Shown: piece by piece, positions 1 through 8,854 of the stretch
Layout: every line of letters starts with the position of its first letter
Position numbering within the stretch: the first letter of the stretch is position 1
Notes under the pieces: generated by a model
Told to the model about the DNA's origin: nothing
The model's input: only the letters and a program-made list of their open reading frames with translations
The model's database searches: none
Program-made: the position numbers and the translations under genes
Assembly (NCBI GenBank): GCA_963846565.1
Contig: CAWJWL010000001.1
Coordinates: 62,001 to 126,000 of the forward strand
Direction: 5' to 3'
DNA length: 64,000 nt
Source: WHSW01 sp963846565
Lineage (GTDB): Bacteria > Actinomycetota > Thermoleophilia > Solirubrobacterales > 70-9

Positions 1-548
1 CGGTCAGCGGCGGCCGCGGCCCGTGGCGGATGTTCGAGCTGCTCTCAGAGCACGACATCGACTGGGACGAGGTGACGATCTTCCAGGTAGACGAACGGGT
101 TGCCGACGAGGGCGATCCCGACCGCAACCTCACCCACCTCGAAGAGAGCCTGCCCTCAACGGCCCTCGGCTCGCTGCGCCCGATGCCGGTCGAAGACGCC
201 GACCTCGACTCTGCTGCGAGCGCGTACGCCGCGGCGCTGCCGGAGAGGTTCGACCTCATCCACCTCGGCCTCGGCCCCGACGGGCACACGGCCTCGTTGA
301 TCCCGGGCGATCCGGTGCTCGAGGTCACCGATCGCACGGTCGCGGCGACCGGCGAGTACCAGAGCCGGCGACGGGTGACGCTCACCTACCCGGCGATCGA
401 CGCGGCGCGCAAGGTCTTCTGGCACGTGACCGGCGAGGACAAGCGCGACGCGCTCGAGAAGCTGCTGGCCGGCGACGAGTCGATCCCCGCCGGGCGGATC
501 AAGACCCCGAACCAGGTCCTGATCGGGGACCGGGCCGCCGCGGGGTGA
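1..548 (+). CDS. pgl: 6-phosphogluconolactonase, 5' end cut by window edge
   Basis: Hydrolyses 6-phosphogluconolactone in the oxidative pentose phosphate pathway. The frame is already open at base 3, and the first codons give SGGRGPWRMFELL, the family's sugar-phosphate-binding SGG region, so the true start lies to the left. About 181 residues are visible. They include DERVADEGDPDRN and LGLGPDGHTASLIP, the usual second conserved block. The stop TGA (546-548) abuts the rpiA stop on the other strand (convergent). It sits with rpiA, tkt, tal and pgi, which fits the assignment. Cytosolic. Confidence 0.93.
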   Translation, partial: VSGGRGPWRMFELLSEHDIDWDEVTIFQVDERVADEGDPDRNLTHLEESLPSTALGSLRPMPVEDADLDSAASAYAAALPERFDLIHLGLGPDGHTASLIPGDPVLEVTDRTVAATGEYQSRRRVTLTYPAIDAARKVFWHVTGEDKRDALEKLLAGDESIPAGRIKTPNQVLIGDRAAAG

Positions 549-1193
549 TCAGAGCGTGCGGCTGCTGACGCCGCCGTCCTCGCCGACAAGGATCTGGCTG
601 ACGAGGTCCGGCTCGAAGAGGCCGTGGTCGACGACGCCGGGGACTGCCGCGAGATCCGCCGCCAGGGAGCCGACGTCCTCGACCTCGCCCGTGTAATCGG
701 CGATCACGCCCGCGTCGGGCGAGGCCGGCGTGTCCGGGCGGATCTCCGCCGAGCCGAGCCGCGCCAAGGTCGAGCCGAGTCCGTAGCGGAGCAACTCGAG
801 CGGGATCGGCGCCGTGATTCGCTCGACCGTCTTCGACGAGTCAGCGATGACGATGAAGCGCTCCGCCGAGGCGGCGACGATCTTCTCGCGCGTGTGCGCG
901 CCGCCGCCACCCTTCACGAGCCAGCCGTCGGGCGCGATCTGGTCGGCGCCGTCGATCGCGATGTCGAGCCGCTCGAGCGAGCTGAACGCCTCGACCTGGA
1001 TCCCAAACTCGCCCGCCTGCTCCTCGGTCGCGATCGAGGTCGCGACGCAGCGGATCGAGAGCTTGCGCGCTGCGAGGGCGGGGAGGAGGTGGGCCACGGT
1101 CGAGCCGGTGCCGAGGCCGACGAGCATTCCGTCGGAGACCAGCTCGGCCGCGGCCTCGGCTGCCGCCCGCTTCTCGTCCTCGGCCGTGCTCAT
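549..1193 (-). CDS. rpiA: ribose-5-phosphate isomerase A
   Basis: Interconverts ribulose-5-phosphate and ribose-5-phosphate. The 214-residue protein has GLGTGSTV (26-33), IDGADQ (80-85, catalytic Asp region) and KGGGGAHTREK (94-104), all RpiA hallmarks. The ATG at 1193 (MSTAEDEK) gives the usual family length; longer in-frame starts at 1214 and 1358 would run back into the divergent tkt gene. It is divergent from tkt with a 43-bp gap and convergent with pgl with no gap. Cytosolic. Confidence 0.93.
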   Translation of the reverse strand: MSTAEDEKRAAAEAAAELVSDGMLVGLGTGSTVAHLLPALAARKLSIRCVATSIATEEQAGEFGIQVEAFSSLERLDIAIDGADQIAPDGWLVKGGGGAHTREKIVAASAERFIVIADSSKTVERITAPIPLELLRYGLGSTLARLGSAEIRPDTPASPDAGVIADYTGEVEDVGSLAADLAAVPGVVDHGLFEPDLVSQILVGEDGGVSSRTL

Positions 1194-1236
1194 CGGGTGG
1201 GGATATAAACGCATGCCCGCACCGTTAGGCTGAGTC

Positions 1237-3346
1237 GTGATGGCCGAGGCCGAGCAGCAGCCGTTCGACGAGACCGACCAACTCGCCATCAACACGATCC
1301 GGACGCTCGCGATCGACGCGATCCAGAAGGCGAACTCCGGGCATCCGGGAACGCCCATGGCGCTCGCCCCCGTTGCGTACGTCCTCTGGCAGCGCTATCC
1401 TGCGCTTCGACCCCGAGGACCCGATCTGGCCCAACCGCGACCGGTTCGTGCTCTCCGCGGGCCATGCCTCGATGCTGCTCTACTCGCTCCTCCACCTCGC
1501 CGGGGTGAAGTCGGTCGACTCCGACTACGAGACGGGCGGCGCCGAGTCGGTGAGCCTCGACGACATCGAGTCCTTCCGCCAGCTCGATTCGAAGGCGGCC
1601 GGGCATCCCGAGTACCGGTGGACCTCCGGCGTCGAGACGACGACGGGCCCGCTCGGACAGGGCGTCGCGACCTCGGTGGGCATGGCGATCGCAAGCAAGC
1701 TGGCTCGGCGCCCACTTCAACCGTCCCGGCTTCCCGCTCTTCGACTACGACACGTTCGTCATCTGCGGCGACGGCGACATGGATGGAGGGCGTCTCGCAC
1801 GAGGCCGCCTCGCTCGCCGGCAACCAGCGGCTCGACAACCTCTGCTGGATCTACGACAACAATCACATCACGATCGACGGCCGGACCGAGATCACGTTCA
1901 GCGACGATGTCGCGGCGTCGTTTCATGGCTTATGGCTGGAACGTCGCCCGCGTAGGTGACGCGAACAACCTCGAGCTGGTCGCGCGCGCGTTCGACTCGT
2001 TCCGGGCCACCGAGGACCGGCCGACCCTGATCATCGTCGACAGCCACATCGGCTACGGCTCGCCGCACAAGGTCGACACCGCGGCCGCTCACGGCGAGCC
2101 GCTCGGCGAGGAGGAGGTCAAGGAGACCAAGCGCGCGTACGGCTGGCCGGAGGACGCGCAGTTCCTCGTCCCCGATGAGGTGCCGCAGCGGTTCGCGGAC
2201 GGAATCGGCGCCCGCGGCGGCGAGCATCGCCGCGAGTGGGGAAGGTTGAAGACGAGCTACTCACGCGAGCACCAGACCCTGCTGAAGCAGATCAACGCGA
2301 TGCAGCACCGCGAGCTGCCGGAGGGCTGGGATCGCTTCATCCCGGTCTTCAAGCCGGATGCCGACGGCAAGGGGATGGCGACGCGCAAGGCCTCCCACAC
2401 CGTCGAGAACGCGATCGCCGAAGCCGTCCCGTGGCTGATCGTCGGCTCCGCGGACCTCACCGACTCGACCTCGGCCAGGCTGACCGTCGAGGACGCCGGC
2501 GATTTCTCGCCGGACGATCGCAGCGGCCGTCAAGCTCCACTTCGGCATCCGCGAGCATGCGATCGGCCGCCGTCTCCAACGGCCTCGTCGCTCTCCAAGC
2601 TGCGCCCCGCCTGGTCGACGTACCTGACCTTCTCCGACTACGCGCGCCCCGCGATCCGCCTCTCGGCGCTGATGGAGCTGCCGGTGATCCACATCTTCAC
2701 CCACGACTCGATCGGCCTCGGCGAGGACGGCCCGACCCACCAGCCGGTCGAGCAGCTCGCTTCGCTGCGCGCGATCCCCGGGCTGGTCGTGTTGAGGCCC
2801 TGCGACGCGAACGAGGTCGCCGAGGCGTGGCGGTGGACATTCGCCCAGCGCCACCAGCCGGTCGCCCTCATCCTCACGCGCCAGAACGTGCCGATCCTCG
2901 ACCGCGACCGCTACACGGACGCGGCGGCCCTCGCCAAGGGTGGCTACGTGCTCGCCGACGATCCCGGCGGCGAGGCCCCGGAGGTGATCCTGATCGCGAC
3001 CGGAAGCGAGGTCTCGCTCGCCGTCTCCGCCTTCGAGACCCTCTCGGCGGACGGCATTCGCGCACGGGTGGTGAGCATGCCCTCGTTGGAGCTCTTCGAC
3101 CAGCAGGAGCAGGGGTACCGCGACTCGGTCCTGCCGCCGGACGTCGGCGCGCGGATCTCGATCGAGGAGGCCTCGACGCTCGGCTGGGACCGCTACGTCG
3201 GACCGGCCGGGGCGACGATCGGCATGCACACGTTCGGCTCCTCGGCGCCGCTCAAGGACGTCCAGGACAAGTTCGGGTTCACGCCCGAGGCAGTTGTCGA
3301 TAAGGCGCGCGAGCTGCTCGCGCGAGAGAAGGAGAAGAAGGCTTGA
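1237..3346 (+). pseudogene. tkt: transketolase, broken by about seven frameshifts
   Basis: Thiamine-diphosphate transketolase of the pentose phosphate pathway. The start (GTG 1237 or ATG 1240, MAEAEQQPFDETDQLAINT) and the end (SSAPLKDVQDKFGFTPEAV) are normal, but the reading frame jumps seven times. The breaks are near 1400, 1700, 1782, 1918, 2534, 2568 and 2599. Reading across them restores family blocks: GHPGTPMALAP, SAGHASMLLYSLLHL, GPLGQGVATSVGMAIA, CGDGDM then MEGVSHEAASLAG, HFGIREHAIG, LTFSDYARPAIRLSALM. Nearly every break is one extra base. At the last one about two residues (HGG region) also seem lost. It overlaps tal by TTGA. Either a damaged gene or, more likely, a poor-quality stretch of sequence. 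Confidence 0.85.
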
Positions 3347-4407
3347 AGGCGACGCACAAGCTCCACGATCTCGGCCAGTCGCTGTGGGTCGACAACATCA
3401 CCCGGACGATGCTCGACGACGGCACGCTCGCCCGCTACGTCGACGAGCTCTCCGTCACCGGGCTGACCTCGAACCCGACGATCTTCGACAAGGCGATCGG
3501 CGGCGGCAGTGCCTATGACGAGCAGATCGGGGAGCTCGCCGGCCAGGGTCTTGCGGGCGAGGACCTCTTCTTCGAGCTTGCGCTCGCCGATCTGCGGCGG
3601 GCCGCCGCCCTGTTCCGGGACGTCAACGAGCGCACCGACGGGGTCGACGGGCGCGTCTCGCTCGAGGTCTCGCCGTTGCTCGCCGACGACGCCGACGCGA
3701 CGATCGCCCAGGCGGCGACTCTCTACGGCAAGGCCGAGGACAACTTCTTCATCAAGATCCCCGGCACCGAGGCGGGTCGCCGCGCGATCGAGGAGACGAT
3801 CTTCGCCGGGATCCCCGTCAACGTCACCCTGCTGTTCTCGACCGATCAGTACCTCGGAGCCGCGGACGCCTACATGCGCGGGATCGAGCGCCGCATCGAG
3901 GCCGGCCTGGACCCGAACGTCGCCTCGGTCGCCTCGCTCTTCATCAGCCGGTGGGACGCCGCGGTCACCGAGGAGGTCCCGGACGAGCTCCGCAACCAGC
4001 TCGGGATCGCGGTCGGCCATCACGCCTACGCCGCCTACCGCGGGCTGCTCGACGACGAGCGCTGGCAGCGGATCGAGAACGCCGGCGGGCATGCGCAGCG
4101 GCTGCTGATGGCGAGCACGGGGACCAAGGACCCGAACGCCTCCGACGTCCTCTACATCGAGGCGCTCGCGGCGCCGAACACGGTCAACACGATGCCCGAG
4201 AAGGCGCTGCTCGCCTTCGCCGACCACGGCGAGGTCGGCGAGCCGATCCCGGCCGACGGCTCTGCCGCGGAGGAGAAGCTGGCGGCGTTCGAGGCCGCGG
4301 GCATCGACGTCGCCGCGCTCGCCGCCCGCCTGCAGGAGGAGGGCAAGGAGTCCTTCAACGCCTCGTGGCGGGATCTTCTTGCCACGCTCGAAAAGCAGCT
4401 CGTGTAG
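3343..4407 (+). CDS. tal: transaldolase
   Basis: Transfers the dihydroxyacetone unit between sugar phosphates in the non-oxidative pentose phosphate pathway. The 354-residue protein has TSNPTIFDKAI (42-52) and the Schiff-base lysine in NFFIKIPGT (Lys138), as in the actinobacterial long-form TalB/Tal family. The start is TTG at 3343, overlapping the tkt stop (TTGA), which implies translational coupling to tkt. The frame is intact over its whole length, in contrast to tkt just upstream. Cytosolic. Confidence 0.93.
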   Translation: MKATHKLHDLGQSLWVDNITRTMLDDGTLARYVDELSVTGLTSNPTIFDKAIGGGSAYDEQIGELAGQGLAGEDLFFELALADLRRAAALFRDVNERTDGVDGRVSLEVSPLLADDADATIAQAATLYGKAEDNFFIKIPGTEAGRRAIEETIFAGIPVNVTLLFSTDQYLGAADAYMRGIERRIEAGLDPNVASVASLFISRWDAAVTEEVPDELRNQLGIAVGHHAYAAYRGLLDDERWQRIENAGGHAQRLLMASTGTKDPNASDVLYIEALAAPNTVNTMPEKALLAFADHGEVGEPIPADGSAAEEKLAAFEAAGIDVAALAARLQEEGKESFNASWRDLLATLEKQLV

Positions 4408-4440
4408 TCGCTTTCGCCTGAGATAGGGTCGGCGCCGACG

Positions 4441-5820
4441 ATGGAGGAGTCGAAGTCGATCAGCTCGCGTCAGGTCGGTCGGAACGTGGTCATGACGGCC
4501 GCGATCGCCGGTCTGGGTGGCCTTCTGTTCGGCTACGACACCGGCGTCATCGCCGGCGCGCTCCTCTTCATCACGCCGGACTTCGGCCTGAGCGCGTTCG
4601 AGTCGGGCCTCGTCGTCGGCGCCGTCCCGATCGGCGCCGTCCTCGGCGCCGGACTCGCCGGCCGGCTCTCCGACGCCTACGGCCGGCGGATACTGATTCT
4701 CGGCTCGGCTGGGATCTTCGTCATCGGTTCGTTCATCTCGGCTGCGGCCGGCGGGCTCCTGGTTCTCGTACTCGCCAGAGCGGTCCTGGGCGTCGCGATC
4801 GGGCTCGCCTCGGCGACCGCCCCCGTCTACATCTCCGAGGTCGCGCCGCCCGATATCCGCGGCAAGCTCGTCACGTTCTTCCAGCTCGCGGTGACGATCG
4901 GGATCGTCGTCGCATACGTGGTCGGCCTCATCTTCGAGCCCAACGAGGAGTGGCGCGCGATGCTCGCCATCGGAGCGCTCCCGGCGTTCGCGCTCGGGAT
5001 CGGGATGCTGCGGATGCCGCAGAGCCCGCGCTGGCTGGTGATGGCGGGCCGTGACTTCGAGGCGCGCGCGGTGCTGGCTCGGGTGCGCTCGGGCGACGCG
5101 GAGGCGATCGACGATGAGATCGAGGAGATCAGGCACGAGGTCTCGGTGAAGCCCGGGACGTGGAACGACCTGCGAAAGCCGGTGGTCAAGGCGGCCCTGC
5201 TGGTCGGCATCGGGCTGGCGATTCTCCAGCAGGTGTCCGGGATCAACACCGTCATCTACTACGCCCCGACGATCGTCCAGTTCACGGGCGTCGACTCCTC
5301 GTCCGCGGCGATCCTCGCGTCGATCGGGGTGGGGATCGTCAACGTGGGCATGACGCTGGTAGCGATCCGCCTGCTCGACCGGTTGGGCCGCCGGCCATTG
5401 CTGCTCGGCGGCAGCGCCGTGATGGCCATTGCGCTCGTCGGATTGGCGCTCGTCTTTGTCGTGGGCGCCGGCAGCACTGCGGGGTCGGCCGTCGCGATCG
5501 GAAGCCTGATGCTCTATGTCGCGGCCTTCGCGATCAGCCTCGGCCCGATCTTCTGGCTCCTGAACGCCGAGATCTACCCGCTCGCGGTGCGAAGCAAGGC
5601 GGCGGCGCTGGGGACGATGGCGAACTGGCTCTTCAACTTCATCGTCTCGCTCACCTTCCTCTCGCTGATCGACGCGCTCGGGCGCGGCGGCGCGTTCCTC
5701 TTCTACGCTGCCGTCTGCGTGCTCACGTTCTTCTTTTGCCTGCGTCTGGTGCCCGAGACCAGGGGCAAGCACCTGGAGGAGATCCAGGAGGTCTTCGAAC
5801 AGCGGGTCGCGAAGGCATGA
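4441..5820 (+). CDS. sugar porter family MFS transporter
   Basis: The 459-residue protein has about 12 hydrophobic segments and the sugar-porter signatures: GGLLFGYDTGVIAGALL (about 26-42), GRLSDAYGRR between TM2 and TM3, MPQSPRW after TM6, QQVSGINTVIYYAP in TM7, and PETRGKHLEE at the C-terminus (about 437). These place it with XylE/GalP/GlcP-type H+/hexose or pentose symporters in the cytoplasmic membrane. The substrate cannot be read from sequence. Its position directly before pgi, with an ATGA overlap, suggests glucose or a related hexose. Confidence 0.88.
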   Translation: MEESKSISSRQVGRNVVMTAAIAGLGGLLFGYDTGVIAGALLFITPDFGLSAFESGLVVGAVPIGAVLGAGLAGRLSDAYGRRILILGSAGIFVIGSFISAAAGGLLVLVLARAVLGVAIGLASATAPVYISEVAPPDIRGKLVTFFQLAVTIGIVVAYVVGLIFEPNEEWRAMLAIGALPAFALGIGMLRMPQSPRWLVMAGRDFEARAVLARVRSGDAEAIDDEIEEIRHEVSVKPGTWNDLRKPVVKAALLVGIGLAILQQVSGINTVIYYAPTIVQFTGVDSSSAAILASIGVGIVNVGMTLVAIRLLDRLGRRPLLLGGSAVMAIALVGLALVFVVGAGSTAGSAVAIGSLMLYVAAFAISLGPIFWLLNAEIYPLAVRSKAAALGTMANWLFNFIVSLTFLSLIDALGRGGAFLFYAAVCVLTFFFCLRLVPETRGKHLEEIQEVFEQRVAKA

Positions 5821-7457
5821 GCGAGGCGAGCGCGCCGTTGCAGGGCCGAGGGGCTTGGGAGGCGCTCGGGCGCCACCAGCGCTCGCTGGCCGGCACGCAC
5901 CTGCGCGAGCTCTTCGCCACCGACCCGGCGCGCGGCGAGCGCTTCGTGCTCGAGGGCGCGGGCCTCTACCTCGACTTCTCGAAGAACCTGGTCACCGACG
6001 ACACGGTCGAGCTCCTCTGCGAGCTCTCCGCTGCCGTCGGGCTCGCCGAGCGCCGCGAGGCGATGTTCCGCGGCGAGCACATCAACACGACCGAGGACCG
6101 GCCGGTGCTCCACGCCGCCCTGCGGATGCCGCGGGAGCGCTCGCTCGTGGTCGACGGCGTCGACGTTGTCAAGGAGGTCCACGAGGTGCTCGACCGGATG
6201 GGCGCCTTCTGCGAGCGGATCCGCTCCGGCGAGTGGAAGGGACACACGGGCAGGCCGATCCGCAACGTGATCAACATCGGCATCGGCGGCTCCGACCTCG
6301 GTCCGGTGATGGCCTACGAGGCACTTCGCCACTACTCCCGCCGCGAGATGAACTTCCGCTTCGTCTCGAACGTCGACGGCAGCGACTTCGCCGAGGCGAC
6401 CCAGGACCTCGACCCGGCCGAGACCCTGTTCATCATCGCCTCGAAGACGTTCACGACCCTCGAGACGATGACCAACGCCCGCACCGCGCGCGAGTGGTCG
6501 CTGGCCGGTCTCAGGGACGAGTCGGCGGTCGCAAAGCACTTCGTCGCCGTCTCCACGAATGCCGGGGAGGTCTCGGCATTCGGGATCGACACCGACAACA
6601 TGTTCGGCTTCTGGGAGTGGGTCGGGGGGCGCTACTCGATGGACTCCGCGATCGGACTTTCGACGATGATCGCGATCGGGCCCAAGGGCTTCGCGGAGAT
6701 GCTCGCCGGCTTCCACGCCGTCGACGAGCACTTCCGCGAGGCGCCCGCCGAGCGCAACCTGCCGGCGATGCTCGGGCTGCTCTCGGTCTGGTACGGCGAC
6801 TTCTGGGGCGCGCAGACGGTCGCGGTTCTCCCGTACGACCGCTACCTGCACCGCTTTCCGGCCTATCTGCAGCAGCTGACGATGGAGTCGAACGGCAAGC
6901 GCGTGACGCTCGACGGGAAGAAGGTGGCGGTGCAGACGGGGGCGATCCACTGGGGCGAGCCGGGGACCAACGGCCAGCACTCGTTCTTCCAGCTCCTGCA
7001 TCAGGGAACCGAGCCGTTCCATTGCGACTTCATCGGTTTCATGCAGACGCTCAACCCGCTCGGCTCACACCACGACCTGCTGCTCGCGAACATGATCGCC
7101 CAGACCGAGGCGCTCGCCTTCGGCAAGACCGCGGACGATGTCCGCGCCGAGGGCATCGCCGAGGAGCTCGTCCCGCACCGGACCTTCCCCGGCAACCGGC
7201 CGTCGAACACGATCCTCGCCGAGCGCCTCGACCCGTTCACGCTCGGCTCGCTGGTCGCCCTTTATGAGCACAGCGTCTTCACCCAGGGCACGGTGTGGGG
7301 GATCAACTCCTTCGACCAGTGGGGGGTCGAGCTCGGGAAGGCGCTCGCGAAGCGGATCATCCCCGAGCTCCAGGGGGAGGGCGACCTCGCCCACGACAGC
7401 TCGACCAACGCGCTCATCCGCCGCTACCGGGCGGCGCGGGGCACGCACTCAGCCTGA
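5817..7457 (+). CDS. pgi: glucose-6-phosphate isomerase
   Basis: Interconverts glucose-6-phosphate and fructose-6-phosphate. The 546-residue length is normal for the bacterial PGI family. Motifs include NIGIGGSDLGPVMAYEAL, SKTFTTLETMTNA, GGRYSMDSAIGL, HWGEPGTNGQHSFFQL (catalytic region) and GNRPSNTIL near the C-terminus. The start ATG at 5817 overlaps the MFS stop (ATGA). Longer in-frame readings upstream lie inside the transporter and are rejected. The 3' end overlaps the convergent GNAT gene by 9 bp. Cytosolic. Confidence 0.95.
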   Translation: MSEASAPLQGRGAWEALGRHQRSLAGTHLRELFATDPARGERFVLEGAGLYLDFSKNLVTDDTVELLCELSAAVGLAERREAMFRGEHINTTEDRPVLHAALRMPRERSLVVDGVDVVKEVHEVLDRMGAFCERIRSGEWKGHTGRPIRNVINIGIGGSDLGPVMAYEALRHYSRREMNFRFVSNVDGSDFAEATQDLDPAETLFIIASKTFTTLETMTNARTAREWSLAGLRDESAVAKHFVAVSTNAGEVSAFGIDTDNMFGFWEWVGGRYSMDSAIGLSTMIAIGPKGFAEMLAGFHAVDEHFREAPAERNLPAMLGLLSVWYGDFWGAQTVAVLPYDRYLHRFPAYLQQLTMESNGKRVTLDGKKVAVQTGAIHWGEPGTNGQHSFFQLLHQGTEPFHCDFIGFMQTLNPLGSHHDLLLANMIAQTEALAFGKTADDVRAEGIAEELVPHRTFPGNRPSNTILAERLDPFTLGSLVALYEHSVFTQGTVWGINSFDQWGVELGKALAKRIIPELQGEGDLAHDSSTNALIRRYRAARGTHSA

Positions 7458-7763
7458 TCCGGATGCGAACCGGCGGCGCATCGCCGGGACCACGACGTCC
7501 GAGTACTCGGGGTGCTCTTCGATGTACCTGGCGATGAAAGGGCAGATCGGGTAGAGCGTCTCGCCGCGCTCGCGCATCGCCTCGAGCACCCCGGCGGCGA
7601 GCTTGCTGCCGAGGCCCTGACCCGCGAACTCGGGATCCACCTCGGTGTGAAAGAAGGCGGGGTGCCCGCCCTGGTCGCGGTAGTTCGCGACCCCGGCGAC
7701 CTCGTCGCCTATCCGGAGCTCGTAGCGGCTCTCCTCCGGGTTGTCGACGATCCGAGGCTCGAT
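7449..7763 (-). CDS. small GNAT-type N-acetyltransferase (YidJ-like), start uncertain
   Basis: Reads NPEESRYELRIGDEVAGVAN, then HTEVDPEFAGQGLGSKLA, then PFIARYIEEHPEY, the pattern of the ~95-residue YidJ/GtfA-like GNAT proteins; GQGLGSKLA is the acetyl-CoA loop. There is no ATG/GTG/TTG before GTG 7640, which would delete half the fold. The coordinate given uses ATC at 7763 (IEPRIVDNP) as a possible rare start. Ten codons further up, an ATG (MGKSASSAG) is in frame but followed by TAG, so a nonsense change or base error is equally possible. Substrate unknown. Convergent with pgi, overlapping by 9 bp. Confidence 0.6.
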   Translation of the reverse strand: MEPRIVDNPEESRYELRIGDEVAGVANYRDQGGHPAFFHTEVDPEFAGQGLGSKLAAGVLEAMRERGETLYPICPFIARYIEEHPEYSDVVVPAMRRRFASGSG

Positions 7764-7966
7764 GCGGGGAGCCTATCCGGCGCTCGACGCCGACTTGCCC
7801 ATGTCATCGCCAGCCGTCACGGCCCCGCGGAGCCGTGAGTTGCCCGGGGCGACTTCGCCCGGCCGCCGAGCAGACGTATCGCTTTGCATAGGGACACGGC
7901 CGCCGGGTAGCAGCGCGCTACTACGGGCCAACTCGGCGACTGGAGCGAAATGTTAGGAGCGAGCGG
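7764..7966. other. intergenic region with GC-rich hairpin
   Basis: About 200 bp between the GNAT gene (minus) and the secreted protein at 7967 (plus). Around 7839-7860 the bases CCGGGGCGA and TCGCCCGG can pair into a short hairpin. AGGAG about 7 bases before 7967 is a good ribosome-binding site for that gene. No other gene is seen. Confidence 0.4.
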
Positions 7967-8701
7967 ATGCGCAAGGTAATCGCGCTGACCATAGGTGTCC
8001 TGGTGTCATGCGGAGTCACGACGGCAAGCGCTCAGGGCGAAGGCGCGAAAACGAAGCTCAGCGTCGACGTTGCCGCCCAGCGGTTCGTCGTCGACGGCGA
8101 TCAGGTCGTCGCCCGGGGTCCGGTGACCGCAAAGGTGGTCCGCGCCGACGGAACCACCGAGACGGTGCACCAGAAGGTCAACCTCAAGGTCAAGACGACG
8201 AGCAACTGCCGCATCCTCGACCTCCACCTGGCAAAGCTCTATCTCAACCTGCTCGGTCTTGAGGTTCGCACCAGTGAGGTGAACTTGAGGGTCAGCGGTG
8301 ATCCCAAGCGCACCCTCGGAGAGTTGTTCTGCGATCTCTCCGAAGGCCTGAAGCTGGACAAGAATGCGCTCGCGAGGCGCAGCGCTCGGTCGCTCAACAA
8401 GGCGCTGGACTCGCGGCCTTTGCCGGTCTTCTCGTTCCGGGCGCCTATACGCAGCCAAGAGCAACCTCCGACGAAGGTGCGGCGCGGCATGAGTTCCGAC
8501 GTGCCGCCGGTTCCGCCGGGAAGCTGCGAGGTCCTCGACCTCTTGCTCGGCCCGCTCCACCTCGACCTGCTCGGCCTGGTGGTCGACCTGTATGGCCCGT
8601 CCAACAAGGACCCGGTTCAGGTGCTCGTTACCGCCAACCCCAATGGCGGTGTCGTCGGGGCGTCACTGTGCGAGCTCGCCGCCTCGCCGCCACCCGTCTG
8701 A
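7967..8701 (+). CDS. secreted protein with two copies of an LDLxLGPLxLxLLGLxV-type repeat
   Basis: The 244-residue protein begins with a signal peptide (MRKVIALTIGVLVSCGVTTASA, cleavage near residue 22). It contains two related blocks. The first starts CRILDLHLAKLYLNLLGLEV (about 84-103) and ends LFCDLSEGL. The second starts CEVLDLLLGPLHLDLLGLVV (about 186-205) and ends LCELA. This Cys-xx-LDLxLgPLxLxLLGL...LC pattern recurs in many secreted bacterial proteins of unknown role. The paired Cys in each unit could form a disulphide. AGGAG precedes the ATG. The function is not known, and no neighbour hints at it. Confidence 0.8.
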   Translation: MRKVIALTIGVLVSCGVTTASAQGEGAKTKLSVDVAAQRFVVDGDQVVARGPVTAKVVRADGTTETVHQKVNLKVKTTSNCRILDLHLAKLYLNLLGLEVRTSEVNLRVSGDPKRTLGELFCDLSEGLKLDKNALARRSARSLNKALDSRPLPVFSFRAPIRSQEQPPTKVRRGMSSDVPPVPPGSCEVLDLLLGPLHLDLLGLVVDLYGPSNKDPVQVLVTANPNGGVVGASLCELAASPPPV

Positions 8702-8722
8702 GGGCAGCGGAGGTCATCTCAC

Positions 8723-8767
8723 TGCACCAGGGCGATTCGAGAACGTCTTCTCCGTCGCCCTGGTGCA
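8723..8767. terminator. 13-bp perfect inverted repeat between convergent genes
   Basis: Arms TGCACCAGGGCGA (8723-8735) and TCGCCCTGGTGCA (8755-8767) are perfectly complementary, with a 19-base loop. It lies between the stop of the secreted protein (8701) and the end of ettA (8855, minus), so it could end transcription from both sides. There is no T-run, so intrinsic termination is an inference. Confidence 0.55.
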
Positions 8768-8854
8768 CGGAATACGCCGGGTTCTAGAGGCGGCTGACGG
8801 GAATCCGATCGCCGTTCGTCTCGAGGACGACGTGACCGCGACGAAGAGACCGCG

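Noticed and set aside
1237..3346. Programmed frameshifting in tkt
   Set aside because: Seven shifts without slippery heptamers or a family precedent; all in the +1 direction, which fits insertion errors better.
3193..5772. Minus-strand open frame of 859 codons opposite tal and the sugar transporter
   Set aside because: Composition is Arg/Asp/Glu-rich mirror translation of GC-rich codons, with no family motifs; tal and the transporter on the plus strand are clear.
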